Below are positions 1 to 9,343 of a stretch of DNA of 64,000 bases, in pieces. The first letter of the stretch is position 1. The number at the start of each line of letters is the position of its first letter. Where the stretch lies: positions 124,001 to 188,000 of the forward strand of contig CAXOVY010000030.1 of NCBI GenBank assembly GCA_964213355.1, in the 5' to 3' direction. Source of the DNA: JBAXAM01 sp964213355. Its GTDB lineage: Bacteria > Pseudomonadota > Gammaproteobacteria > UBA9339. The translations under genes and the position numbers were made by a program. The notes beneath the pieces were generated by a model. The model did not search any database. It was not told the DNA's origin and saw only the letters and a program-made list of their open reading frames with translations.

Positions 1-554
1 GTCATTGTCGCTTCAGCGTAGATGTATCCAGACGCGCCAAGCACAGCAACAAAAATCTGTGCTTGATGTATATAGCCTTGCCCATCGCTTATAGGAATAG
101 TGCCTCCTGCATAATCGACAAACATTTTTTCGCCAGCTTTATGATCTTGACGCATCCATGTGTCTAATGGCTTTTTCCATAGCAAGTAAAGATCGCAAAA
201 CCGACTGTAGCCTATTCCCATTGGATACGATTCTCTGTACTCGTTCCACAGTAACATTAACGTTACGTGTTTGCGTTTTAGCTCATCATGAATTTTAGAC
301 CAATCCAACTCACCTCGCTCTTCCTTTGGTATTGCTTGTCTTGGCGGAGAGTAAAGCTGTTTCTCCAATATCTCATCATCTATGTTATCTGGCAGCGGCC
401 AGCTAAGATTAGCTAAATTAGCCCTGCGCAAACATTCATGTACAGTACTGCTGCTAATTGCCAAACTATTGGCGATTTTTTGGTTTCCCATTTCAAGAGC
501 AAATTTTAAACGTAATATTTCCCGAATTTTTCTCATTGTTATATGACCTCTCAT
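1..554 (-). CDS. istA: IS21-family transposase IstA, N-terminal part only
   Basis: The frame is open for 184 codons and leaves the window without a stop. The protein starts MRGHITMRKIREILRLKF and has an N-terminal helix-turn-helix region (GNQKIANSLAISSSTVHECL). It reaches the first acidic residue of the catalytic integrase-type domain in the segment KMFVDYAGGTIP, which closely resembles the VDFAG-type motif of IstA proteins. The start at 554 is favoured by GGAG about 7 bases upstream. An internal ATG at 536 is possible. The partner ATPase gene istB would be further left. Family assignment is confident; whether the full copy is intact cannot be judged. Confidence 0.85.
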   Translation of the reverse strand, partial: MRGHITMRKIREILRLKFALEMGNQKIANSLAISSSTVHECLRRANLANLSWPLPDNIDDEILEKQLYSPPRQAIPKEERGELDWSKIHDELKRKHVTLMLLWNEYRESYPMGIGYSRFCDLYLLWKKPLDTWMRQDHKAGEKMFVDYAGGTIPISDGQGYIHQAQIFVAVLGASGYIYAEATM

Positions 555-657
555 TTTGTATCTCCAAATTTTAATTAATCTTGGAAGTACAACTTATTTT
601 GAAAAAACAATCAGGTTTTAAATCTGATTATTGTGGGTCATTCGACATGAAAGTTTT

Positions 658-746
658 GATCGATTTGAACTGGAATCGTTAATCGATTTGGACTGGAATT
701 ACTGATCGGTTTGGACTGGAATCATTGATCGATTTGGATCGGAATA
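658..746. repeat. Four direct repeats at the IS21-type end
   Basis: Four 20-bp units start at 658, 681, 704 and 727, so the spacing is exactly 23 bp each time. The consensus is close to GATCGATTTGGACTGGAATC; the outermost copy is the most divergent. Multiple evenly spaced repeats are the usual binding sites for the transposase at the ends of IS21-type elements. Because the outer copies fuse in frame with the broken htpG, they add about 23 foreign residues to that reading frame. Confidence 0.85.
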
Positions 747-750
747 TGCA

Positions 751-1536
751 GGGGTCTTCAAAATCGTGACTGATATGACGATAGAATGTCTTATAATCTT
801 CATCTTTTATATCTTTTTTCGGCAGAGACCAAAGTGCTGTGGCCTTATTTGCTACTTCCTCTTGCGCCACCGTTTCCTTTTCCGCCAAAGGCTTCTTCAT
901 AATAATTGGCAACATAACATGATCAGAATATTTGGTAATAATCTGACGCAAACGAAAATAATCAAGAAACTCACTTTCATCCTGCTTTAAATGCAAAACA
1001 ACTTCCGTACCACGATCTGCTTTTTCTATGGATACAACTGTAAAGTCCCCTTCCCCATTTGATTCCCATAACACTCCATATTCTTTAGGTAATCCTGCGC
1101 GCCGAGTTTTTACGATAACTTTATCAGCAACAACAAAACCCGAATAAAATCCCACACCAAACTGGCCGATTAAATTTGCATCTTTTGCTTGATCACTAGT
1201 TAATGCCGCTAAAAAATCTTTGGTTCCAGATTTAGCAATCGTACCTAAATTAACTATTACTTCATCACGGCTCATGCCAATACCATTATCACGCACAGTA
1301 ATGGTTCGCTCTTTAGCATCAAAATCCACCCACACTTTTAGATCAGTTTCATTCTCATAAAGTGCATGGTTAACCAATGATTCAAATCGCAGCTTATCTG
1401 CCGCATCAGACGCGTTGGAAATTAACTCACGCAAGAATATTTCTTTATTGCTATAAAGTGCATGGGTAACTAAATGCAGTAATTGCTTCACTTCAGTTTG
1501 AAAACCTAAAGTTTCTGTTTGATTGTTTTCGCTCAT
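751..1536 (-). pseudogene. htpG: htpG (Hsp90 chaperone), truncated by the IS21-type insertion
   Basis: HtpG is a cytosolic ATP-dependent chaperone of about 620-640 residues. Here only the first 262 codons remain. The GHKL ATPase domain is recognisable: NKEIFLRELISNASDAADKL near residue 30, then DNGIGM, LGTIAKSGT and GQFGVGFYS. The match stops after HISHDFEDP, where the insertion-sequence end begins, and the open frame runs on for 23 residues of repeat-encoded sequence to a stop at 679. The middle-domain remainder and dimerisation domain are missing. The rest of the gene is expected beyond the left edge, on the far side of the element. The fragment is probably inactive as a chaperone. A normal start is present at 1536. 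Confidence 0.9.
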
Positions 1537-1551
1537 GTTTTCCCCTGTTTT

Positions 1552-2292
1552 TTATGTTTCACAAAATTTTTTTATTTCCACAGCCGTATCTTCCATCAAC
1601 CGCGGCAAGTCTTTTAAACCATAAGCCATGGTATCAATTGGCTTACAAATATGCATTTCGACAGTTTCATCCAGACTAAAATCAAAAGTTTCAGGTGGCA
1701 AAATTTTATTACTGCCAATAATTGCTACTGGAACAATAATAGCCTGTGCCTCTAAGGCTAGTTTAAAACCACCTCTTTTAAATGTACCCATTTTACCCGT
1801 ACGCGAACGTGTGCCTTCTGGCGCAATCCATAGTTTAATGCCACCTAGCATTTTTTTCTTGGCTACAGCCAAATCCTTTACTGCTTGCCGAGAGTTCCTG
1901 CGATCAATCGAAACACACTCGCCAGCTTTAATGCCCCAGCCAAAAATAGGGATACGATACAATTCTTTCTTGGCTATCATACGCACAGTAGCGCCAGGAA
2001 AAATCGCAAAGATTAACGGGATATCATAAAGACTAAGGTGATTACTCATAATAACATAAGGTCTATCAGTCTTAAATTCAAATCCATATGGATTAAAAAT
2101 CTTACATTTAGCTCGAACAATCTGCAACATTTTTTGATTCCAAATATGCACTTTTTTATTCACGTAGCCGCGGTTATGCTTGCTGAATATTAAGCCCAAA
2201 GTCATCAATGATGCTGCCACTAGGGTAGTTATTATAATACGAACCATTACAATTAATTTTGGCAAACCGGTTACACGCATAATACCCCACAT
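1552..2292 (-). CDS. plsC: 1-acyl-sn-glycerol-3-phosphate acyltransferase
   Basis: This inner-membrane enzyme transfers an acyl group to lysophosphatidic acid to make phosphatidic acid in phospholipid synthesis. The 246-residue protein starts with a hydrophobic segment (about residues 14-36). It has the NHxxxxD acyltransferase motif as NHLSLYD near residue 83 and the PEGTRSR substrate-binding motif near residue 158. Length is typical. The annotated start gives MWGIMRVTG; a start at an internal Met just before the membrane segment is also possible. It lies 22 bp downstream of pepN and just upstream of broken htpG on the same strand, so the insertion is downstream of this housekeeping run only if they are not co-transcribed in the opposite order. 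Confidence 0.9.
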   Translation of the reverse strand: MWGIMRVTGLPKLIVMVRIIITTLVAASLMTLGLIFSKHNRGYVNKKVHIWNQKMLQIVRAKCKIFNPYGFEFKTDRPYVIMSNHLSLYDIPLIFAIFPGATVRMIAKKELYRIPIFGWGIKAGECVSIDRRNSRQAVKDLAVAKKKMLGGIKLWIAPEGTRSRTGKMGTFKRGGFKLALEAQAIIVPVAIIGSNKILPPETFDFSLDETVEMHICKPIDTMAYGLKDLPRLMEDTAVEIKKFCET

Positions 2293-2314
2293 TTAAAACT
2301 TACCTGCTCTGAAT

Positions 2315-4888
2315 TCATTTTAAACTCTTGCTCACAAGCTCGTAAACGTTTTTCGAAAGTCCTGGCTCGTTTAAAATACGCTCTAACTGTTCTTTCATCA
2401 TCCTCTGTCTTTCCTGATCAAGTCGCCTCCACTTGGCAAATGGCCCCACTAAGCTCGCAGCCACATTAGGATTAATTTTATCTAAAATCAAGATCTGATC
2501 TGCCAACAAACGATATCCTTCTCCTGACTTGGTATGAAAAACCATAGGATTAGCCGTAGCAAAAACTCGTAACAGGGCATACACTCGATTAGGTTTTTTA
2601 ATGTTAAAATCTGGATGTTTTAATAATCCCTTTATCTCTTCTAACGCACCAGGTAAAAACGATCTTGCCCAAACAGCAAACCATTTATCTACCACCAAAG
2701 AATCTTGCTTCCATTGATTATAAAAAGACTCCAATATCTCTTTACGTTTAGTGCACGCGGTGTTACTTAAAAAATCAAGCGCAACATATTTATCAGTCAT
2801 ATTATTAGCATTTTCGAATTGCAGAACTGCTAACTTACAGGCACTCCCATCGCTCAGCGCGGTTAAATAACCTAAGCATGCATTCTTTAAGCTACGTTTG
2901 GCGACGTCTTCAACTTGAAACTTATACTCCCCAACAATCAGGTTAGATTTGTAAACTTTCTCAAACTCTTCTTTTAGTTTTTCCGCCAATTCTTTCCGCA
3001 TAAACTCTCTTGCCTCATAAATTCCTTCCACATTCACTTGGGTCATAAGATCAGCTAAATAAATTTCAGAAGGCAAATTAATCATCTTAGCAATCAATGC
3101 CTTGTCGGTTTTACTATCAAGCAAAATCTGTTTAAAAGCTAAAACAAAATCTTCAGGTAATTCTAATTTCTCATTTGCTCCACATTTCTCAATCAGCTGA
3201 AGCAAAATTTTTATCATATAACGCTGTCCGGCCTCAAAACGAGCAAATGGGTCTTTGTCATTTTCCATCAAAAAAACAAGTTCTTTATCATTATAAGCAT
3301 AAAACAACTTAACAGGTGCAGAAAAATCTCGAAGCAAAGATAGGATTGGTTTTTCCGCTATATTCTCAAAAACAAATATTTGCTCTGGTTGAGTGATATT
3401 CAATACGAACGGAATCTCACTACCATCGTGCGCGAGTAATGCAATACTCAAAGGCATAAGCATTGGCAATTTTTCATTTTGTTTTACTGTAAGTATATAC
3501 TGCTTCTTACTAGAGTCGTATTTTGAGGTAACATGAAGCTCTGGTGTGCCGGCTTGGCTGTACCATAACTTAAATTGAGTCAGATCAACTCCAGAGGCAT
3601 CTTCCATCACCCCTGCAAAATCATCACATGTAACGGCCTGGCCATCAAAACGGTTAAAATATAGATCCATACCACGACGAAAACTCTCTTTTCCTAAAAT
3701 TATTCTCATCATTCTGATAATTTCCGCACCCTTTTCGTAAACCGTAGTTGTATACAAGCTCCTAATTTCTATATAAGAATTAGGACGAACAGGGTGTGCC
3801 AACGGTCCCAGATCCACCGAAAACTGAGACTCTCTTAAAGCCATTACCTCATCAATTCTTTTAACAGCATAGGAAGAAGTGTCTTCAGAAAAATCTTGGT
3901 CACGAAAAACGGTCAATCCTTCTTTCAAAGAGAGCTGAAACCAATCTCGACAAGTTATACGGTTACCTGTCCAATTGTGAAAATATTCATGCGCAACAAT
4001 ACGATCAATATCCTCGTAGTCTTGGTCTGTTGCCACCTCTGACCTGGCAAAAATATATTTAGAATTAAAAATATTTAGCCCCTTATTTTCCGTAGCCGCA
4101 GAATTAAAATCACTTACAGCAACAATCATAAAAAGATTCAAATCATATTCCCTACTATATTTCTCCTCATCCCACTGCATCGCTTTTTTCAGCGAAGTCA
4201 TCGCAAATTTACAATGTTCTTGATAGCCATTCTCACAAAAAATTCTTAGCTGAATTTCTCTGCCTGACATCGTGACAAAATAGTCTTCGATATAATCCAG
4301 GTCTCCTGCAACCATCGCAAAAAGATAGCTTGGCTTTTTAAAAGGGTCTTCCCATCTTACCCAGTGCAAATTGCTTTCCAATTCACCACTGGCAACCAAG
4401 TTACCGTTAGAAAGTAGGATCGGATATCTTTTTTTATCAGCAACAATAGTGGTCGTATATTTAGCAAGCACATCAGGCCGATCTAAAAAACAGGTTATCT
4501 TACGAAAACCCTCAGACTCACATTTTGTACAAAACAAATCGTTGGATTTATATAAACCCATTAATGCCGTGTTTTCTTGAGGCTTAATTTCTGTCTGAAT
4601 TTCAAGCGTAAATCTATCAGGAATGTTTTTTAACGTTAGGGTTTTTTCGCCCAGCTCATACTGACTCGAAACCAATTGCTGATCGTTGATTTTTATATAC
4701 CGCAAAGTTTGTTCTTCACCATTCAACACAAGTTGATCAACTTTTTTTACATCTGGATTTATTCGTATGTGCGATTTTGCCACTGTAACAGTTCTCTCTT
4801 CACCAAGTTCAATGCGCAGATCGATTTCGTCAATCCAATGAGTAGGTGCTGTGTAATCTCTGCGATACGTAACTGTAGGCTTAGTCAT
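2315..4888 (-). CDS. pepN: Aminopeptidase N
   Basis: This is a zinc M1-family aminopeptidase that removes N-terminal residues from peptides in the cytoplasm. At 857 residues it has the usual length of the proteobacterial PepN. The zinc site HEYFH is followed by NWTGNR near residue 300, with the second zinc glutamate in LKEGLTVFRDQDF. The substrate-binding GAMEN-type motif reads ATENKGLNIFN, so the usual GAM is replaced by AAT, a change at a position that shapes specificity. The gene sits between fadD (10 bp away) and plsC (22 bp), suggesting one transcript. Confidence 0.95.
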   Translation of the reverse strand: MTKPTVTYRRDYTAPTHWIDEIDLRIELGEERTVTVAKSHIRINPDVKKVDQLVLNGEEQTLRYIKINDQQLVSSQYELGEKTLTLKNIPDRFTLEIQTEIKPQENTALMGLYKSNDLFCTKCESEGFRKITCFLDRPDVLAKYTTTIVADKKRYPILLSNGNLVASGELESNLHWVRWEDPFKKPSYLFAMVAGDLDYIEDYFVTMSGREIQLRIFCENGYQEHCKFAMTSLKKAMQWDEEKYSREYDLNLFMIVAVSDFNSAATENKGLNIFNSKYIFARSEVATDQDYEDIDRIVAHEYFHNWTGNRITCRDWFQLSLKEGLTVFRDQDFSEDTSSYAVKRIDEVMALRESQFSVDLGPLAHPVRPNSYIEIRSLYTTTVYEKGAEIIRMMRIILGKESFRRGMDLYFNRFDGQAVTCDDFAGVMEDASGVDLTQFKLWYSQAGTPELHVTSKYDSSKKQYILTVKQNEKLPMLMPLSIALLAHDGSEIPFVLNITQPEQIFVFENIAEKPILSLLRDFSAPVKLFYAYNDKELVFLMENDKDPFARFEAGQRYMIKILLQLIEKCGANEKLELPEDFVLAFKQILLDSKTDKALIAKMINLPSEIYLADLMTQVNVEGIYEAREFMRKELAEKLKEEFEKVYKSNLIVGEYKFQVEDVAKRSLKNACLGYLTALSDGSACKLAVLQFENANNMTDKYVALDFLSNTACTKRKEILESFYNQWKQDSLVVDKWFAVWARSFLPGALEEIKGLLKHPDFNIKKPNRVYALLRVFATANPMVFHTKSGEGYRLLADQILILDKINPNVAASLVGPFAKWRRLDQERQRMMKEQLERILNEPGLSKNVYELVSKSLK

Positions 4889-4898
4889 GTTTATCTCT

Positions 4899-6560
4899 TC
4901 AAAACTCCTTCAATACCCTACGCAATACCTTACCCACATTTGATTTAGGTAGCACCGTCACAAACTCAATCCGCTTTGGGATTTTATAACTAGTTAAACG
5001 ATCCCTGCAATAAGCAATTATTTTTTCTTTGGTCAATGATTCATCTTTTTTCACTATAAAAGCTTTTACTACTTCGCCCGCATATTTACTGGAGTCACCC
5101 ACAACCGCAACTTCAAATACCATAGGATGACCTGCAATCACACTTTCAACTTCATTTGGGTAAACATTATAGCCAGCAACTACAATTATATCTTTTTTAC
5201 GATCGATTAAATATAAATAACCACGCTCATCCATGACAACAATATCGCCAGTTTTAAGCCATCCATCTTGAGTTAAAACTTTTTCGGTTTCATCAGAGCG
5301 TTGCCAATAACTCCGCATTACTTGCGGACCACGCACCCAAAGTTCTCCTGCTTCACCAGTAGCAACTTCTCCGCCTTCTTTATCACGGATAGAAACCTCA
5401 GTAGATGGCAGCGGCAAACCAAGGCTATTAAGAAACTCCTGCTGCGTAAGTGGACTCATACTAACCACAGGACCAGCCTCGGTCAGTCCATAACCCTCAA
5501 GCACAATACTCCCCGTTACTCGATACCATTTTTCTGCTACGGCGCTGTTCATCGCCATACCACCAGCAACGGTAATTTTCAGTTTGCTAAAATCTAAACA
5601 ACAAAATTCGGAAATATTAACCAATTGATTAAACAACGTTGTTAAACCTACAAAAATAGATATTGGATGATCTGTGATTTTTTTTATTAGTTGCGACAAG
5701 TCGCGTGGATTAGCGACTAAAACTTGCAGGGCACCAAAATTAGTGAAAAACAAACAACACACAGTTAATGAAAAAATATGATATAGCGGCAAAACTGTAA
5801 TGCTCGTTTCATAACCCGGAACTAACGCGCCGCCAATCCAAGCACTACACTGCTCAATATTAGCAAGCAAATTACGATGTGTTAAAATAGCTGCTTTACT
5901 AACTCCAGTGGTACCTCCCGTATATTGCAACAGCGCAATATCAGAATTTTTAATTGGTACTGGAATTAACGTACACTTTTTACCAATGGATAGCACGCGA
6001 TAAAAGCTGTGCGTATTTGGGATATCCCAAAGCGGCGACTTTTTAACATCGCGCCGCGAAATAAAATTAATAATTTGTCTTTTAAAAAAACCGTACAAAT
6101 CACCAACTTCAGTAACAATAACGTTTTTAACACCCGTTTCAGGCAATGCATGTTGCAGAACACTAGCAAAATTCGTAAGTACCACTATAGACTCCGCTTG
6201 AGAATCATTCAGCTGAACAATCAGCTCTCGAGCAGTATAAAGCGGATTAATATTTACAATAACTAAGCCGGCTTGCAGGGCACCAAAAAACGCTACATGA
6301 TATTGCATAACATTCGGCAACATCAAAGCAATACGATCACCTTTTTTAAGCTCTAATTTGTTTTGTAAGTAAGCGGCAAAAGCTCGGGCACAAGCGGAAA
6401 GCTCACTATAAGTCATAGTATGATCAAAACCAGAAAGAGCAGGCCGATCAAAAAATTTACAGCAACTTGCGGCAAACATCTCAACCAACGAAGAGTATTT
6501 ATCTGGATTAATTTCATGTGGGATATTTTTAGGATAAGAATTAAACCAAATTTCTTCCAT
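4899..6560 (-). CDS. fadD: Long-chain fatty acid-CoA ligase
   Basis: This enzyme activates free fatty acids to acyl-CoA with ATP before beta-oxidation or lipid synthesis, at the inner face of the membrane. The 553-residue protein is full length for FadD. The AMP-binding P-loop reads YTGGTTGVSKAA; further motifs are EGYGLTEAGPVVS and the hinge region GWLKTGD, then DRKKDIIVVAGYNVYPNEVE near the C-terminus with the catalytic lysine region PKSNVGKVLRR. An AGGAA element lies just before the ATG at 6560. Confidence 0.93.
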   Translation of the reverse strand: MEEIWFNSYPKNIPHEINPDKYSSLVEMFAASCCKFFDRPALSGFDHTMTYSELSACARAFAAYLQNKLELKKGDRIALMLPNVMQYHVAFFGALQAGLVIVNINPLYTARELIVQLNDSQAESIVVLTNFASVLQHALPETGVKNVIVTEVGDLYGFFKRQIINFISRRDVKKSPLWDIPNTHSFYRVLSIGKKCTLIPVPIKNSDIALLQYTGGTTGVSKAAILTHRNLLANIEQCSAWIGGALVPGYETSITVLPLYHIFSLTVCCLFFTNFGALQVLVANPRDLSQLIKKITDHPISIFVGLTTLFNQLVNISEFCCLDFSKLKITVAGGMAMNSAVAEKWYRVTGSIVLEGYGLTEAGPVVSMSPLTQQEFLNSLGLPLPSTEVSIRDKEGGEVATGEAGELWVRGPQVMRSYWQRSDETEKVLTQDGWLKTGDIVVMDERGYLYLIDRKKDIIVVAGYNVYPNEVESVIAGHPMVFEVAVVGDSSKYAGEVVKAFIVKKDESLTKEKIIAYCRDRLTSYKIPKRIEFVTVLPKSNVGKVLRRVLKEF

Positions 6561-6593
6561 TTTATTCCTACGCGCAAAGCGCCCTCGCTAAAA

Positions 6594-7715
6594 TTAGGTT
6601 ATAAATTCAAAATAATTTTTCATAGTAATAACTTCGTAGCTTGCATTTTTATATGTTTTTAGCCAAGCTTCTGGCGGTTTCACCTTATCTTTGTTCCATT
6701 TAAATTCATAACCGTACAATTTGCCACTTCGCTCTTCTATCAAGTCGATTTCCTTTTGGTCATAGGTACGCCAAAAATAATAATTTGTCGAAATTTTTTT
6801 ATACGAGTTTCTTTTCATTCTTTCGATCATCAAAAAATTTTCCCATAATTGCCCAATATCATCTCTAGTATCAAGATCGTTAAAGTTGGAAATTAATGCA
6901 TTCCTAATCCCCAAATCGTAAAAATAATATTTATCCATTTTAGTCACTTCTTTACGCAAGTTTCTTGAAAAACCACTCAATCTAAATATAACAAAAGACT
7001 TTTCAAGAAGTTCAAGATAACGCATAACAGTTTTATGGTCTAATCCTAGGCTACTGCCAAGTTCAGAGGTAGAAACTTCGCTTCCCAGCTGAAAGGCCAA
7101 TAACTTCAAAAGATTCATAATCACCTTCGATTTTTTAACATTATGAAACTTAAGCACGTCCCGAACGAGATAGCCGTCTTTGATTTCAATAATTCTATTT
7201 TGCTTCTGTTCACTGGTCTTATAAGTTATTACATTAGGATAAGTACCATAAATAAGATATTCACCAAGATTTTTTTCTAACTCATATTGAGTCTGAATTT
7301 GGCAAAGTTCGAGTATGGCAATGGGGTAAAGTGTCACAAGATTTTTTCTGCCAGTTAATGGCTCATCTGTAGCATTGGCAAGATCAAATGATGACGACCC
7401 GGTAGCTATCACGTAAATACCTTGAATATGATCTACAACCAACTTTATAGCTGTGCCTATGTGTTCTATTTTTTGTGCTTCATCTATAACTAAAAGTTGA
7501 GTATCACCAAGTAACTTTCTGATCAACTCAAGATCGCACTTGCCAAAATTATTGGCAAAGTCAAGTTGGTCACCACTAAATAATTTATATTTAAGACATG
7601 TGCGTGAAAGAAAATCATTAACCAATGTTGTTTTTCCAACTTGACGTGGTCCGTAGATAATAACAACTTTGTTTTTTTCAAGACTGTCTTCTATGTTTAT
7701 TGCTCTTGGTATCAT
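6594..7715 (-). CDS. AAA ATPase with a nuclease-like C-terminal domain (AAA_14/DUF4143 type)
   Basis: The 373-residue protein has a Walker A loop GPRQVGKTT at residues 22-30 and a Walker B segment LLVIDEAQKI, followed by a winged-helix-like region (HKTVMRYLELLEKSFVIFRL). The C-terminus carries a D...ExK pattern (KEIDLIEE then GYEFKWNKDK) like PD-(D/E)xK nucleases. Proteins of this type are common, often mobile and mostly uncharacterised. No substrate can be named. It is a monocistronic-looking gene preceded by a tandem palindrome at 7731-7795. A second, different ATPase of similar plan lies at 9344-10828. Confidence 0.8.
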   Translation of the reverse strand: MIPRAINIEDSLEKNKVVIIYGPRQVGKTTLVNDFLSRTCLKYKLFSGDQLDFANNFGKCDLELIRKLLGDTQLLVIDEAQKIEHIGTAIKLVVDHIQGIYVIATGSSSFDLANATDEPLTGRKNLVTLYPIAILELCQIQTQYELEKNLGEYLIYGTYPNVITYKTSEQKQNRIIEIKDGYLVRDVLKFHNVKKSKVIMNLLKLLAFQLGSEVSTSELGSSLGLDHKTVMRYLELLEKSFVIFRLSGFSRNLRKEVTKMDKYYFYDLGIRNALISNFNDLDTRDDIGQLWENFLMIERMKRNSYKKISTNYYFWRTYDQKEIDLIEERSGKLYGYEFKWNKDKVKPPEAWLKTYKNASYEVITMKNYFEFIT

Positions 7716-7730
7716 ATCATTATTATACAG

Positions 7731-7795
7731 AATTCCCTCAATTTATACAAATTACGGGAATTACATTCCCTCAATTTTGCCAAATTAGGGGAATT
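7731..7795. repeat. Two tandem copies of a 31-32 bp palindrome upstream of the ATPase gene
   Basis: Copy one spans 7731-7762 and copy two 7765-7795. Each begins ATTCCCTCAATTT and ends with an inverted counterpart ending GGGAATT. The copies lie 16-80 bp upstream of the ATPase start codon at 7715, so they could be operator sites, a transcribed hairpin or a small mobile repeat. No match elsewhere in the window was noticed. Confidence 0.6.
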
Positions 7796-7989
7796 TATGA
7801 ACTTTTAAGTTGAAGCCATTTCGTTAGGATCTAAAATCAAATATAAATTTGGCCAATCAGAAATTTCGTGAATGTATTGCATAATCTCCGCAAAAACAAT
7901 TATGGTAGCGTTTCGCTTGATACAGTAAACCGGAACCAGTAAAGATCAAAATCGCTTTTAAATGACTTAACCATTTGAATTTGAAAAAA
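7796..7989 (-). other. Non-coding stretch with possible decayed coding remnant
   Basis: Between the palindromes and ugd there is no full gene. On the minus strand a 25-codon open stretch at 7805-7882 reads MQYIHEISDWPNLYLILDPN, which faintly recalls the N-terminal YIW..DWPNF segment of some Fic proteins. A second 24-codon stretch lies immediately upstream in another frame. This may be the residue of a lost gene, or chance. Confidence 0.2.
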
Positions 7990-9309
7990 CTATTTTTTAC
8001 GCCCAACACAATAATAATCAATTCCCAAAGAATTCATCCTTTGCGGCTCAAACAAATTGCGTCCATCGAAAATAACCTGATGATGCAGTTTAGTTTTAAT
8101 TAAATTGAAATCTGCTTGGCGAAACTCATCCCATTCAGTAACAATAATTAAAGCATCAGCATTTTCTAAAGTATCTGCAGCAGTCTTACATAAAATAAAA
8201 TCGCCACGCTCACCATAAAGTCTCTTAGCTTCTGCCATAGCAACTGGATCATAGGCTTGAACTTTGATGCCCACCCGCCATAAAGACTCAAGCAATACTT
8301 TACTTGGTGCATCACGCATGTCATCGGTATTTGGCTTAAACGCAAGTCCCCACAATGCAATCACCTTGCCTTCCAGATCATCACCAAAATATTTTTTCAG
8401 CCGATTAAAAATTAAATGCTTTTGCCGCAAATTAATGCTTTCAACTGCATTAAATAATGGAGTCTCAATCCCATATTCACGCGCCATCCAAATTAAGGCA
8501 CTAACATCTTTGGGAAAACATGAACCACCATAACCACAACCTGCATACAAAAAATCCATACCTATACGAGGATCGCTGCCAATACCAACACGAATACTCG
8601 AAATATCGGCACCGAATTTTTCAGAAAACTGCGCAATTTCATTCATAAAACTAATTTTAGTTGCTAAAAAAGCATTGGCCGCATATTTAGATAATTCAGC
8701 GCTGCGTACATTCATCGAAATAACTTTGACTTTTAGTGGTTCATACAAAAGATGCATCCGTTTAAGCGTATTTTCACTTTCTGCACCGATAATAATACGA
8801 TCTGACTTCATAAAATCTTTGATTGCATCACCCTGTTTTAAAAATTCTGGGTTTGAAACCACATCAAACTCAAGACTCAATCTACGCTTCGTAAATTCCT
8901 TGGTGAGAATTGCCCTGACTCTATCACCCGTACCAACTGGCACGGTAGACTTATTAACTATAACAGCCGCATGATCTAAGTTTTGACCAATAGATTTAGC
9001 AACAGCATAAACATATTGCAAATCAGCCGATCCATCGTTCAACGATGGCGTACCAACGGCAATAAATAAATATTCACCATGTTTAATGCCACGAGTAGCA
9101 TCGCTGGTAAATTCTATTCTTTTAGCAGCAATATTTTTTGCAAGCAATTCGTCTAACCCATTCTCATAAATCGGGGACTTACCATTTTCAAGCATAGCGA
9201 TTTTTTCGCTACTGGTATCAACACAAATAACATCATGACCGATCTCAGCCAAACAAACACCAGTAACCAAACCCACATAACCAGTACCAAAAATTGTAAT
9301 CTTCATCAT
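7990..9309 (-). CDS. ugd: UDP-glucose 6-dehydrogenase
   Basis: This cytoplasmic enzyme oxidises UDP-glucose twice with NAD to give UDP-glucuronate, a precursor for surface polysaccharides. The 439-residue protein starts with the Rossmann motif GTGYVGLVTG and has the catalytic cysteine in GYGGSCFPKD near residue 260. Length and order of domains match Ugd rather than the WbpA type found at 37410, which has GPGLGGHCIP instead. It is separated from the main glycan locus by about 7 kb of accessory genes, and its upstream neighbour is an ATPase 34 bp away. Confidence 0.93.
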   Translation of the reverse strand: MMKITIFGTGYVGLVTGVCLAEIGHDVICVDTSSEKIAMLENGKSPIYENGLDELLAKNIAAKRIEFTSDATRGIKHGEYLFIAVGTPSLNDGSADLQYVYAVAKSIGQNLDHAAVIVNKSTVPVGTGDRVRAILTKEFTKRRLSLEFDVVSNPEFLKQGDAIKDFMKSDRIIIGAESENTLKRMHLLYEPLKVKVISMNVRSAELSKYAANAFLATKISFMNEIAQFSEKFGADISSIRVGIGSDPRIGMDFLYAGCGYGGSCFPKDVSALIWMAREYGIETPLFNAVESINLRQKHLIFNRLKKYFGDDLEGKVIALWGLAFKPNTDDMRDAPSKVLLESLWRVGIKVQAYDPVAMAEAKRLYGERGDFILCKTAADTLENADALIIVTEWDEFRQADFNLIKTKLHHQVIFDGRNLFEPQRMNSLGIDYYCVGRKK

Positions 9310-9343
9310 TGCTCCATTAATTGCATTATTTTACGTTAATACT

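Larger units (their letters stand above)
1..750 (-). mobile_element. IS21-family insertion sequence, istA-side end, runs off the left edge
   Basis: The block holds a 5' partial istA transposase and, outside it, four imperfect 23-bp-spaced end repeats. The element boundary is placed at 750: the terminal bases read TGCATATTCC going into the element, and the htpG reading frame is intact up to 751. IS21 elements typically end in TG/CA and carry repeated transposase-binding units at their ends, which fits. The distal end, istB and the target duplication lie outside the window. The element has interrupted htpG. Confidence 0.85.

Noticed and set aside
1628..2029. 133-codon plus-strand open frame opposite plsC
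   Set aside because: It lies wholly within plsC on the other strand and shows no family features; plsC motifs are clear.
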